This document shows, in pieces, positions 21,966 to 32,962 of a DNA stretch of 64,000 bases. How positions within the stretch are numbered: position 1 is the first letter of the stretch; each line of letters opens with the position of its first letter. The notes under the pieces are model-generated. The model had not been told where the DNA came from, made no database searches, and worked only from the letters and a program-made list of their open reading frames with translations. A program made the position numbers and the translations under genes. The stretch is from Armillaria gallica (lineage: Eukaryota; Basidiomycota; Agaricomycetes; Agaricales; Physalacriaceae). The DNA lies in assembly GCA_037576215.1 (NCBI GenBank), contig JBANDB010000021.1:496001-560000 (forward strand). Reading direction: 5' to 3'.

Positions 21966-22440
21966 CTAGTATCCTTGAAAAAAGAGGCCAAATTGATGTG
22001 CAAACGTTGGAGGTGGAATTGAACCCAGAGCGGTGTTATCATCTTTGAACGGAGTCCGACTGTGAATAGAATACTCGATTTTGATGCCTGTACGTATTCA
22101 TTGTCGAGAATACGAGCGGAAATGACCCGCGGCCCGTTGAACCAAGTCGAACATCGGTGTACTCAAACGAGAGCCCAGTCTCTGTGAGCTGTATCGAGAT
22201 GTAGCATGCACCATTTGAAAAGGACGCAATCAGCATGGCGAGAAATTCGGATGTATGGAGTGCACCGTTAAACACGAATCCTGAAGATCATAGTGACAGC
22301 TATCAGCCAAGATATATGAAGAGAAGGCACTTAAGCCGGAGGTGGGACTTGAGATAAGCAGAGGTGCAGACTCGTAGTGCAACGGCTAGGGTGAAGAGAG
22401 GGTTTCGGGACCCTGAGATACGCGGGTAGAGACCATGGAA
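21966..22440 (-). CDS. Unrecognised minus-strand gene, partial model
   Basis: A coherent coding block on the minus strand: FNGALHTSEFLAMLIASFSN, CYISIQLTETGLSFEYTDVR, GRGSFPLVFSTMN, then (after a short GT-AG gap at about 22060-22093) DDNTALGSIPPPTFAHQFG and FFQGY stop at 21966. The 5' end is unclear; an acceptor lies near 22286 and candidate leader exons up to 22440. The deduced intron is only 34 nt, shorter than its neighbours, so the gene may be decaying. No family recognised. Confidence 0.35.
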
Positions 22441-22667
22441 TTAAAAGGTTTATGAAAAGCAAGCTTCTCGCCATGTCGTTGGTACGTGGGCGGCCGCCGG
22501 GGAGTAAATTGAGGCGAGCGAAAGGGAAAACAAGGGAAAAGATCTTCTCACATACATGCAGGTGTCAGGACCGTTATGCATGCAGCGGCTGTCAGGCAAT
22601 TGGAGCAGCGGATGGACCGGCATCGCGGCAGAATTCTCGGGATACGAATTCTGTTACTTTTTTGCAG

Positions 22668-23345
22668 GTCCTCGTCATCGGAGGTCACTCTGCGGGCGGC
22701 CAAATGGCTCAACGTTACGCAATTCTGAGAACATCAACCAACGACGATGACCGGTTGCATTTCTGGTTCGGTGATTCCTCTCTTCTCGGCGGTACTCTAT
22801 CATCTCTTTGTTGGCTAACGCCGGATTGCCCGATTCCAAACCATAGGTGCGAAGGCGAAGATGCGTTCAAGTACGGGCTGGAATCGAATTTCCCTGCACA
22901 TGCAAGCAAGAATGCTCGTGCTCTTGGAAGAGAGGGTATTATCGAGAGATACCATAGCCGGACGCTTAATTATGCTTGGAGACTGGTACGCGCAATATTT
23001 TCCCTTGCAAAGATCCCGCTGGGACATCCTTTTAGAAAGACGAAGGAAATGGTGACACTCGAACTCAAGCACAGGCAAGTAACCGTATTCTTTTGAGTCT
23101 CTTCATCTGGAAACTGATTGATTCATCGTAGACTCAAGGACGAAACCATTTAGAAAGAGGACGGAATTTCGTCGCGATGCTAGAAGATATGGGTGGTATA
23201 CCCAGACTCACCACCGTTGATTGGGTGCCTGGAATCAGCCATAACGGTGAAGGTATGATGGCGAGTGATGCAGGAATCGATAAAGTGAGTGTATCCCTTC
23301 CTTGAGCTCGTATCTATCACTGAAGACTACAGTTATTCCGGTACT
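22668..23345 (+). pseudogene. Alpha/beta-hydrolase relic, 5'-truncated
   Basis: Exons 22668-22985, 23036-23074 and 23132-23284 splice in frame: VLVIGGHSAGGQMAQRYAIL with the nucleophile motif G-H-S-A-G, then DDRLHFWFGDSS, ALGREGIIERYHSRTLNYAW, and HLERGRNFVAMLEDMGGIPR followed by DWVPGISHNGEG containing the likely catalytic His. The second intron (23075-23131) has a GC donor (GCAAGT). The first ~100 residues expected upstream are absent; 22668 begins right at an acceptor site (TTTTTTGCAG). The 3' part reads only LFRY then stop. Function not determined beyond the fold. Confidence 0.6.
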
Positions 23346-25913
23346 GATGTCGAGCTATCGATCAAGCGGGACCGCCGTTCTTGGTTAGCACAGTGTCTAC
23401 CAGGCAGTGTTTGGGTCTATCTGCTAATTGACATCGCATCAGGATACTTACTTCCTTTTATCACGACGGTCGTGTCTCGATTTGAGCATAAAATCTGCTC
23501 TGGTTATTCCATTCTCCATCTTAGCTGTGGGAACCCACTAGTTAGCGAAGGAGGGCAATAAACCGCAGACGCTATTGTGTGCCATATTTGCAGCCTTATT
23601 GAATCTTGATGGGAGTAGCAAAAAGAACCCGTTTCCAACGCTTCAGTCCAGTGGTGCTGAACAAAGATGATCGCACTGTATCGGACAGCTCAGGTTGATG
23701 TAATCGGTTAAAATGGTCGAAGGTTGTGAAAGAGGACCACTCTTATGTTGCCGAGCTGCAGGATTGGTCGCAGTGCTGAAAGCGGCATGTCCGGTGATGG
23801 CCGCAATTTTTGATCGCAGTGCAATCGCGCCCTGGTCTTTGACGACGACGACGATGAGTACGCGCAACACTCCACCGACAATCGTCTGTCATGTCAACGT
23901 CAACGCTCCTCCTAGCCAATCGCCCAGTTCATGCAAGACTTCACCTCGTCGCATCTGTACAAGAATATCCTGAGTCCGGATGCGATAGGCTCGCCATCGA
24001 GACCCATGCACTGAGCATCCATGGCCTGGCAAAGCCCCCAGGAGCAGAGATGATTGAGTATCTGAAGATGCCATGCCTGCTGATGAAGGCGCCAGAGCAC
24101 CTACTGCAGTATCTTTGGTGCGTTTCTTACTCTGTGTGTTTTCCTTACCAAACTAAGCCATTTTAGGACAGTCTACCACGATACAAACGTCGAATATCTC
24201 TCTACCTCTGCCTCGAACTCGCGGCCCTCTCTAAATTCAAACGGGATTCGAATTGCGACCTTTCAGGCCAGGTATCGTAACGGTATCAAGCCCATGTCGG
24301 AGGACGAGGCCAATGCGAATTCAGATCCTTCCGTCTACCAGTTACCTATCTTGTGTTAGACTGCCGGGATATTCCATCTGAGTAACCCCGAAACTATAGA
24401 GAACCGCGCGCCTGTGTAGATGGCTCTACTCGTGACATTCCTTGCCGCTTGTTATCGAAATGCGCAAGTGTCGACGAGCCAATCGTACCGAGATATCTAC
24501 CAGACGTATCTCCATCTCTCTCTCGTCGATTAGCTTGTCTGCATTTCCACTAACCTCTGCTTTAATGACCAATTCTAACAGCTGAAATGCATCTGTGTGT
24601 TGCTAACCTCAGAAGCGTGGAGAAAGGAGGTCTGGGATGTGAGTATGCTCGTGTTCGTGCTATATCAGCGACGCTGACAACAGAAGCAGGTAACCTTTGA
24701 CCAAGTGTGAGATTCCTCGGCGACCCCCGCGGAGCAAGAAAGACAGAGCATATGGAAAGGAGGCGGATGTGTACGATCTTGATTGAGAACACACGTTCTG
24801 GGGAGATCATTACGAGGAACTGGCGAGGGCGAAGAAGAAGTTGGTGTCGTCCTCTCTTCTTGTGTTCCTCCTCGACTGACAATTGGTTAGTGACCCGAAA
24901 CGTTTTTCGGATTCTGCGGCGTGGTGACTTCCTTTGGGGCGGGTATTAATGGAGCGTGGTTTTTTAGTGGATTGCAAGAGACGTAGTGATCTCTAACTCC
25001 AGGAGCTATCGGGATGTATGATATATCAGGAATGATAGTGCCTTTGCTTGAGAGGATAGCAGGAATATCGTCCCAAATGTCGACACCTATTTGTTGTCTC
25101 AACCAATCGAGACGCTTGAAACTGAAATGATCTGGAGTTGGGGAAAGCATGACCTTCCAGCTGATAATCGCTGAGAGCTCCCGGTGGAAAGCTGAGGTTT
25201 GCCATACTGAGCGTCCGCTGTGTTGCCCTTATCTCACTCCATTATTTTGGTCTAATGTCTCATCTTCGTCTTCACTTCCAATACTGGCGCTAGCAACATG
25301 GGTTATGTGGCATAGAGCTTATTGGGACCCATTTCGCGATGAGCTACTGGTAGCAGAGCTCAAGAAACCTTGTCGCATGTATGGTACGCTATGGTACGCT
25401 CTGAATCTGTACAAGGCTCTGGTATCTATTGCTAACGTTCTAACTTCTGTGTAGGTGTCATTAGCACTGCTGCTATGGCCAACGGGCTCGCACTCCTCAC
25501 GCCTATTTAATGTTGTAAGAAATTTTGCCGTGATGCGGGCCTTCAACCCGAGAACAGAGTAAGAATTGGTGCGTATTGCGAGAGAAAAGTAGGCTAAAGG
25601 CGCGACATGACGGTAGAAATCGTAAAAATAGTAAATAACAAGTCGAAAACGACGCATCCGTAGGTAGTCTGAAGCTCTAGGTAAATAAATGATATAGCTT
25701 ACGGTCCGGTCCGTTCAGAATCAGGTGCGGACTAAGGCTCAAGCCCGACTTTCACCAGCAAAATGGGTCAAGGAAACCTCAATGACGTTAGACGACTTCC
25801 GTCTTGCTATCCGTATGAGACGTCGAGCACTTTGTGCCCATGCATAGGCAGTGCTCCAAATGCGCCGGATACAAAAATGCAACACATTCACTACAAGCTC
25901 GCTGAGTATTGTT
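23346..25913. other. Gene-poor stretch with coding-like fragments
   Basis: Short plausible pieces without a full model: plus strand 23713-24170 (SSHLYKNILSPDAIGSPSRP near 23930) and 24170-24357; minus strand 24887-25150 (FKRLDWLRQQIGVDIWDDIP, IPDISYIPIAPGVRDHY), which has protein-like composition. No family recognised and no consistent splice structure. Likely relics. Confidence 0.35.
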
Positions 25914-27407
25914 TCACCGGACTCTTGATGAAAGCGCACTTAATTCTTCCCAAGTGAAAGCTTTACGAGACAGATCGTGTGGGTCGGCGAATAAGTAGAT
26001 GCCAACCATTGTCACGGCCTATCATATGACAATAAATATTTGTATGAGAAGAATATCAACTACGTACGCAGATCGCCAGAAGGACGAGGCATGGTAGTAG
26101 CCCAACAAGATCTGTGTCGAAGAGAGGTAAGTTAGCTGATGGACATCAATATGAAGCAGGGCGTACCGAGGATATCACCTGGAGTTGAGGTTTATATCAA
26201 CGCCCTGTAGAGGAAATAATTGACGTACCAAAACCGTCGGGAGCGCCGGGCATGGTGGACCGTAATTGGGTGAAGGCGAACACAGTCCCGATTGGGACTA
26301 CAACGATCTCATTCCGTTGTCGGTAGCCGAAGACCACGGCTGTGATCATTATGAGGCAAATCATGAGAGTTACCAGCCCTATCCATATAAAGAACGTGCA
26401 TAAGCCCAGACAGTCCATGGAGTATAAGAGGAAAACTGAACAGAATGTGACGGTGATGACCAGACAGTATCCGATAACAAAGGCGCTGCGTTGGAGGGTT
26501 ACAGACGTAAAAATTATTTCTTCTTTAAGGTCCACGTCCGCGAGGAAGGTGGGGTTCGACCCTATGTTGTCAGTCGTAATTTTGAGGTCGCTCAAAGAAG
26601 TTCTGTCAGGTGGTCAAATGATAAGAAAAGAGAATGCTTACACAATGAGTGGAGATGTTGAGTCAAGGATTAGGGAAACAGACTCATTTGTCAATGCCTC
26701 TTGAGCAAAAGCGAACATTACCGACTGGTAACTGACACATCGGTGGATAAAATCAGACAAGTAAGACGACTGAAAACAGCGTGGTACCTGTCAAAGGGGT
26801 AGTCAGCCAAAGTTCCGTGGCTGATCAGTAAGTCCTTGTGTAAATTGTTGTACACTGGGTAGATGTTGAGCTCCATGCGGAACATGGGAAAGTTGCTCAG
26901 AGGGTCAGTCATGCTGGCGGTAGTGTTCAGCATGAAGATGGGGTCTGTGGGTCTGTTGGTATTGAAGGGACCGTTGCTATGCCTGTTATCTGAAGGAGAG
27001 CAATTTCTCCAAAAGGGATATTCATATGGTACATTCTTGAGAGTCATAGACGAAGAGGCTCACATGTCAATGAAGATGTTAACATCTGTGCAATTATCGT
27101 TGCAGGTATCCAACCAAACAGTCCACTCTACGAGCATGGTGGAATGAAAAATATCGGCTGAGACCAGGTCGGCGTGGAGAATGATCTTCAAGCATGATAA
27201 GCGGTGAATGCTAGTGCATGAACGAGCGAGGAGTCTTACAGTTCTATTTCCGCCGCCTGTACCCTCTGACGGAAGTGTCACATCAGAGCGGTCTCTGGCG
27301 GCGCATAACAGAATGAGGGTAATGCATAAGATTGGAACAACAATGACAAATGAGAGAGAGGTTATGAAGCAGCAGAAAACTCTTGACACGCTCCGATGGC
27401 TCGTCAT
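25914..27407 (-). CDS. DUF4436 multi-pass membrane protein
   Basis: Complete gene, eight exons (27240-27407, 27064-27185, 26778-27006, 26642-26724, 26229-26602, 26167-26178, 26068-26111, 25914-26018), 378 residues. Architecture fits fungal DUF4436: an N-terminal TM (SFVIVVPILCITLILLCAA), a luminal/extracellular beta-rich domain with several Asn-glycosylation motifs and YPFDRYHAV, then three or four TM segments (CLVITVTFCSVFLLYSM, FFIWIGLVTLMICLIMI), and the family signature FAFTQLRSTMPGAPDGFGD followed by LVGLLPCLVLLAIC. The 12-nt exon at 26167-26178 is needed to keep frame. Biological role of DUF4436 is unknown. Confidence 0.82.
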
Positions 27408-28057
27408 TTGCTCGGAGTACGTGCTTGGGAGCAGAGAATGAGCTAGGGGGGTTTGAAGAAGATCACGAATGGAAAGAAAGACTTTATAGGTAGATGCACT
27501 GCAGGATGCCGTAATGCAATAGCATGTTTTTCGTGGCGGTTAAAGTGTTGGATTTTTTCAAGTGGATATAATGCAATCACCTACACTCGTACAAGGTCTT
27601 CGGAAGATGTCGCCAAGAAACTTGATAAGCAGACATGTTCAATGGAAAGAACCGCATTAGTTCGATCCATGCTTCCCGTACGATGAGTATTATATGGCGC
27701 TATCACCAGGACTGTCGCGAATTTGGTGTAGAGTAAGCTCCCACTGAGATGTTGTGATATTTGGTAAGGTGGAAGTCTTCAAGGGTGTTAATACTGCGGG
27801 TGCTTCTAGCGCGCTAGAAAATATTTGAGTCGGTCCATCAAAGCAGAAATGAATCCCTAGCATTCTTGCGCACTACCTCCCGGATAAGCAGGTCATTCGG
27901 GAAATATCTGCGGCATGCTTCGAAGATCGGCCTAAGTTCCATCCAACGAGAGCAGTCTAGTAGATCCAAGGAGTAGAATCATCCCGGAACATTGAAAATT
28001 TGATCGCGGTAAGCGAAGTCATGATCATGATCATCATCGTTATACGGCCCTGTATTT

Positions 28058-29162
28058 TCAAGGGCATCGTAAGCACGTGTACGGAGCCGGGAGGTGACGT
28101 CGAGAAACTAATATCAACAGCTTGCGGCCATAGGGCTGGACATAGCAGATGGAAGACCACTGGAAAAATGTGTAACGGCGTCAGCCTGAGAGGTTTGCCC
28201 AATGAGAAAGGGGAAATGGGTCACCTTGATATATCCACGACAGTGATGTGATGAACCATACAGATGTCGGAATACAGTGTCGCCGATCGAATGCACCAGC
28301 ACGTTCGCGAGAGCAATGTCAGATGTCATGCCGATTGACTTGCGTTGCGGCGCTAGGAACGAGAGATTGATCTTTGCGGGCGGGTGTTGATCGACCCGTT
28401 GTCGTAGCAGATACGCCAGTGTGAGTGGCGCTCCGTTCCATGAAGAAATACGGAGCTGGTCCATGATTGAAGATCGAAGTAGGTTTTCTCGGGCGTAGTG
28501 ACCTTCAAAGTTGGGAAGGTGCAGAGGCACTTCTTGCCCATTGTTCCCATCTTGACGTCGAGAATTGAGATAATGAGGTTGGCCCAGCTAGTGGGAACGA
28601 CGACGATTCTATTGAGTGTGAAGGGCATGCTCGCCATAAGTGATGTCCGGACACGGAGCTCGACGGTGTGAGATTTTACCTACCCGAGTTCTGAAGACGT
28701 TTACGGACCGTCGAGAGGGCCCGTCAAGTATCTCGTATTTGAGTCGCACGAAGCGAATGCGCCGTCCGAATCTGTTGGTTTCTGGCTGGAACATATTGGT
28801 AAAGTTTTCATTGAGGTAAAGTCTAGTACGGAGCGATAGACTTACGTGACTGACGGATGTTGACAATTGCTCTTTATGACGCGGACTTGTCAATGATCTG
28901 AGAGCATCGCCTGGGACCTATTAGCCAAGAAACGAAAGAAAATAAATGGAGTGAATATAAGGTTAAGAAGTTTTTGGGAGGGGTTTGTGTGCAGGAAATG
29001 GTTCAGAGGTAAAGGTTCGACAATTGTGCAAAGGTTTATCTGAGTAGGACTGAAGGTGAATGGATAGAGATGGATGCACTTTAGATCAGAGCGTATCGTA
29101 ATAGGCTGTATTGACGACCATCCGCCTTCGATTCGTACTACGTCTATGATGTCTTCTGACAT
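28058..29162 (-). CDS. Unrecognised spliced gene
   Basis: Minus-strand exons join in frame into a protein-like sequence: likely start MSEDIIDVVRIEGGWSSIQP (29162), an exon with DALRSLTSPRHKEQLSTSVSH, intron GTAAGT...TTCCAG, PETNRFGRRIRFVRLKYEIL, intron GTAGGT...CACTAG, then PLHLPNFEGHYARENLLRSS, APLTLAYLLRQRVDQHPP and LANVLVHSIGDTVFRHLYG, and a possible last exon ending in LRCP (28058). The first intron (about 240 nt) is uncertain. I do not recognise the family; no signal peptide or TM is evident. Confidence 0.45.
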
Positions 29163-30162
29163 TTAGAATATGTGTCACACGTTGAACTGCTGTTGGGAAT
29201 GAAATGTTAGAAGGTTTTGGATACAAAGGTATTGAAGGATCTTATTGGCGCACGACGTACCTTAAACAAACACAGGCGGCTTTCCTTGCTATTACCTATC
29301 TGAACGGCTCGGCCCAGGATACGGTGACCCATTCATCTGAGATACACAGAATATCTGAACTGCGACCGATGCGTAAAGGCTTTTAAAAGGTTAAAGAATA
29401 TATCGGGCCGAAGTAAACTATGAAATGCACGTGGCATGTTTCACGTGAACAGTTTAGGGCAGGGTAATATGATATATCCCGAGGCGGGCGTCGGAGTCGG
29501 TCGGACGTGATGACCGGTGTCCTATTGCACGAATTACCTCCACCACGATGAAACTGGAGGGGATATCGACATTTACCTGGTATTTGTCTCCGTCTCTTCC
29601 TCTCATAGCGACTGGGACCCTCGACGAGTCCTTTTGCCAGCTATCGATCAGCCTTCAGTGGATTCTCTTAGCCCTCAGCTTGGAATGGCAGGATTCGTGA
29701 GATAATTCTCCGAGAAATCATGGACGGTTTGATAGGATCTAACTTTGGGTCTATTCCCAGAGAAAAAGGACATTGTAGAGCTTGATATGGGGCCCGAAGG
29801 GCGTAGGTTGTGAAAGTGATTATAGCATCAGTGCCAGTGCCAAAAACTTTTGTGCTGCGTGTAATGATTGGTTTCTGACCGAAAATGCTGTCCAGACAGT
29901 TAACTTTGGATTCGATTGCTCTGCGAGCCAATGATAAACTGAGGTCTGAGTAAAATTTCAGAGAGTTCCAGGGCTTATGATACAGCCTGCTGAACGGCGT
30001 AGATGTCATATAAAAAATTTCTCACAAAGTCAATGTTCATACCAACATTACCAATGATTAGGTTTCGGAGTAGCAGAACGAGATTTACATATCATGGCCC
30101 TGCTTTTCTTGCCTGCCACGATTATGGCTAACATACAACTTGTGTAAAAACAGCTCCGGAAC
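29163..30162. other. No gene recognised
   Basis: Short frames only; a minus frame at 29668-30009 has no ATG-led family match. Confidence 0.4.
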
Positions 30163-30780
30163 TTGCGGGAGGATAGCAATGAACTTGGACGTCAAAAATC
30201 AACTTGCGACCTGAAAAATACAACCTACGCCTGTCCGAATTTTTACACACTATCACGCCCATACATTAGCGTTTCCGCCGATACCCTCGCCACTCTGCTG
30301 GAATTTCCGCAAGCATTTCCCATCTTGCAGAATGTCTGTATGCAGGGACCCATTACTGCAAATGACACCAACTCTTGTCTGGTACAAGACATATTCATGC
30401 TTATCTCACGGATCCCGACGATGACTGCTATCAATTCCCATTAACGAACCTCGCGGGCAAAAGGATAGGATTCGTTTGATTACCACGCCATCGATACCAC
30501 CCGCTTCACTTTTGCTGAAGAATTTTCCGTACGAGCGGAGTCTCTTTTGACGAGCATTAGAAAGTTGACCGCCTCCGCCGTCGAGGGGCATAACTACGGG
30601 GTCCAATTCTTTCAGGCTGTGGCATGCTTTCCTTCCATTCGTGAGTTCCATGTGAGCGACGTGCGTTTGAGGGCGACCAGCGGGCAGGCGAAGTTCATCA
30701 AGAGACTTCAGCCGTGTTGTCCATCTTTGAAGAGGGTTTTCATCAATCTTTTTGAGCATCGCCTGGATGAGTTGGCATGA
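30163..30780 (+). pseudogene. F-box/LRR C-terminal relic
   Basis: Two fragments in different frames resemble the LRR-like C-terminal half of basidiomycete F-box proteins: ISVSADTLATLLEFPQAFPI (about 30264) and SIREFHVSDVRLRATSGQAK with SLKRVFINLFEHRLDELA near 30640-30777. No F-box upstream. Decayed fragment. Confidence 0.4.
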
Positions 30781-31113
30781 CTCGTACTCCAGTCTCCAAA
30801 GCTCTTCCAGGGTTATATCTCATTTATTTGCTAATACCATCGTGTTTCTAAATCTTCCACTGATTTTACAACCATTGTTCAGGATATCTACGCATTACTT
30901 AAACATTTCATTGTATAGTCATGGACCTCTGGGCAATCGAGGCTCACGAGAACGCGGCGTGAACGTACAGTTAAATCTGATGTTCCGTGATATTCCCTTA
31001 CTACTCTCGAGCGAGTTCATTAGATAGAAATAAAAAGGGCCTAATGATGACAAGAACGATTGGGACAGTAGGCATTGTAAACTTTCGTGAAAAACTAGCC
31101 GCCATGAAGTATA

Positions 31114-32754
31114 TCATTCATAAACCACTTTTATCTCCTCGCATATTGCGTTCCAGCCTTGCTGATCCTCCAAATTAGCAAAAGTGAGCTTGCGCGATAA
31201 CTTAAGCCGAAGTTCTTTCAACGCGCCAGTTCCAATCGTAGAAGAACCGTTGATATCTGTGGTCTCATTGGACACGCGTTCCTTCATTGACATGTAGCGT
31301 GATCGCAACATACGAAAAAGGACAGTTGGAGTGAAAGGGGAAACTGCAAGAGGAGAGTGAAGAGCGAGGGTTCGGAGATTTGGGAGTATATGATGTGATT
31401 GCGAAACGGTGAGGCCGTCTAATAATGAATCTGGAACGACATCGACATGCATACACAACCGGAGGTCCACAACACTAGTAACGGCGACTGTGAGAAACTC
31501 AAGAAGAGCTCTCACAGTCTGGTCAGAGAAGGGGCGCAATGTGAGCCGAAGGGTTCGCAGTTCACCAAAGACTGCATGCACGGGAAAGCGAATGATGCGA
31601 TGCCACTCGTTCATTGAGAAACTCATGTGGACCGACGTAGCTGATGGGAATGCGACTGAAGCCAAAAGACGGCAAATGGCACCTTCTGGAGACTTTGCAT
31701 ACTCGCGCACGGTGAGGCTGGTTACCGATGACATGACTATACGCGTGCCGCCTGGAGGATTTGTCGAGTCGCCCTTCAAAGTGAATGTCAATGTTTCGAC
31801 GGAGGTCAACCGTGGAAGGATGGCGAGGTTGTGGGGACTCAAAGCATCGGAACAGTCGTACTTGGTCAAGTTCGACCAAGGAAGGAGTAATATGCGTAAG
31901 GGATTCGCATCATCGAGGGATCGAAAAGTCCGAAGCTGAGCAGCGGATTGGAAGGTGTCAACCTTCATGTTCAGTGCCGGCGAATTCCGTCCGGTGCAGA
32001 TACGAACAATGAGGGTGTCCAGTCTGAGGAATGAATTTCCAGAGAGGGACTTGAGTGCCTCAGGGGGCAAATAGGCGCGCAGATGCTTCCATCTCAATGA
32101 GCTGGCGTCGAGCATGGCCAAAATTGGATGGTCTCCAATCCCGGCGAGGCCACTGGAAAGAGAGACGGAAAGGTCGCAACCTCGAGATCGTTCAAGCTGT
32201 AATCCAAACTTGAACATGATGTTTCGGTGTGGAACCATCAGGTCAGAATAGGTAGAGAAATTCAAAATGACCGAGGTCCATAAGCGCGGCGACGAAAGGG
32301 AGATGGTGCGCCACCGATGACTGACATGGGATAATGTCCACGGAGGTTCAAGACGACCCAAAGAATCGTGGTAACCATGGCGATGGGACACAATATCCTC
32401 CCAGTCGTAGACGCACCATGAAAAGATCTCCCGAAGGATGTCATCGTTAATGGTGCGAATGGGATGTAAAAGAGTTCTGGCATCGTCGATACATGACAAC
32501 ACCTGTTCTCTCTCGCTAATAAAGGTGGCCAAGATTCTCTGCGCCTTCAATATCCTCTCGTCGAGCAGAGAAACTGCGGTTGCACCACTGGTGATAGTCT
32601 CGTGTATGTCGGATCTCTCCATCTCCAAGGGCGGGTCATTCTGACTTAACAGCTTCTGCACGCGGGATGAACGAAATTGTTGCACCACTGAAGGAATCGC
32701 GGGGAGGCCTGGCAAAGTGTCGCAAAGTGGACAAGGTACGGTAGACCCCAACAT
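31114..32754 (-). CDS. F-box protein with LRR-like C-terminus
   Basis: Single-exon ORF of 546 residues. N-terminus has a CPLCDTLP metal-binding-like CxxC, then a helical region (ISEREQVLSCIDDAR) and the F-box LLHPIRTINDDILREIFSWC, followed by WTLSHVSHRWRTISLSSPRLW, the usual sequence after agaric F-boxes. The rest is an irregular leucine-rich region (LRTLRLTLRPFSDQTVRALL). Probable substrate adaptor of an SCF ubiquitin ligase. It is divergently transcribed from the F-box gene at 32963 with a 208-bp shared intergenic region. A broken copy lies at 40127-41080. Confidence 0.82.
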   Translation of the reverse strand: MLGSTVPCPLCDTLPGLPAIPSVVQQFRSSRVQKLLSQNDPPLEMERSDIHETITSGATAVSLLDERILKAQRILATFISEREQVLSCIDDARTLLHPIRTINDDILREIFSWCVYDWEDIVSHRHGYHDSLGRLEPPWTLSHVSHRWRTISLSSPRLWTSVILNFSTYSDLMVPHRNIMFKFGLQLERSRGCDLSVSLSSGLAGIGDHPILAMLDASSLRWKHLRAYLPPEALKSLSGNSFLRLDTLIVRICTGRNSPALNMKVDTFQSAAQLRTFRSLDDANPLRILLLPWSNLTKYDCSDALSPHNLAILPRLTSVETLTFTLKGDSTNPPGGTRIVMSSVTSLTVREYAKSPEGAICRLLASVAFPSATSVHMSFSMNEWHRIIRFPVHAVFGELRTLRLTLRPFSDQTVRALLEFLTVAVTSVVDLRLCMHVDVVPDSLLDGLTVSQSHHILPNLRTLALHSPLAVSPFTPTVLFRMLRSRYMSMKERVSNETTDINGSSTIGTGALKELRLKLSRKLTFANLEDQQGWNAICEEIKVVYE

Positions 32755-32962
32755 CTAAAATTGGTGATGAAACTCGTTGATTTCACGCAGAAACTGGGTG
32801 GTGGAGAAATCTACCTCATGAGAGCTCTGAGTAAGAGGATAGGGCATGGCACGTGGTCTTTAGGGCCGGGTCAAAGCCCTCCGCGCTTAAACTACTTAGC
32901 CGAGCTACTATCACTAGCATAAATCTGCGATTCTGTGTTATCATTACTACCTCTCATCTGCA
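32755..32962. promoter_or_regulatory. Shared divergent promoter of two F-box genes
   Basis: 208 bp between two divergent start codons. The right half (AAATCTGCGATTCTG, TATCATTACTACC) is conserved upstream of the broken copy at 18817, and the left half resembles sequence beyond the copy at 41100. Confidence 0.5.

Noticed and set aside
24887..25150. Minus-strand 87-codon frame with protein-like sequence
   Set aside because: Starts with ATG but has no family match, no supporting exons and a conflicting in-frame alternative upstream; left as a possible relic.
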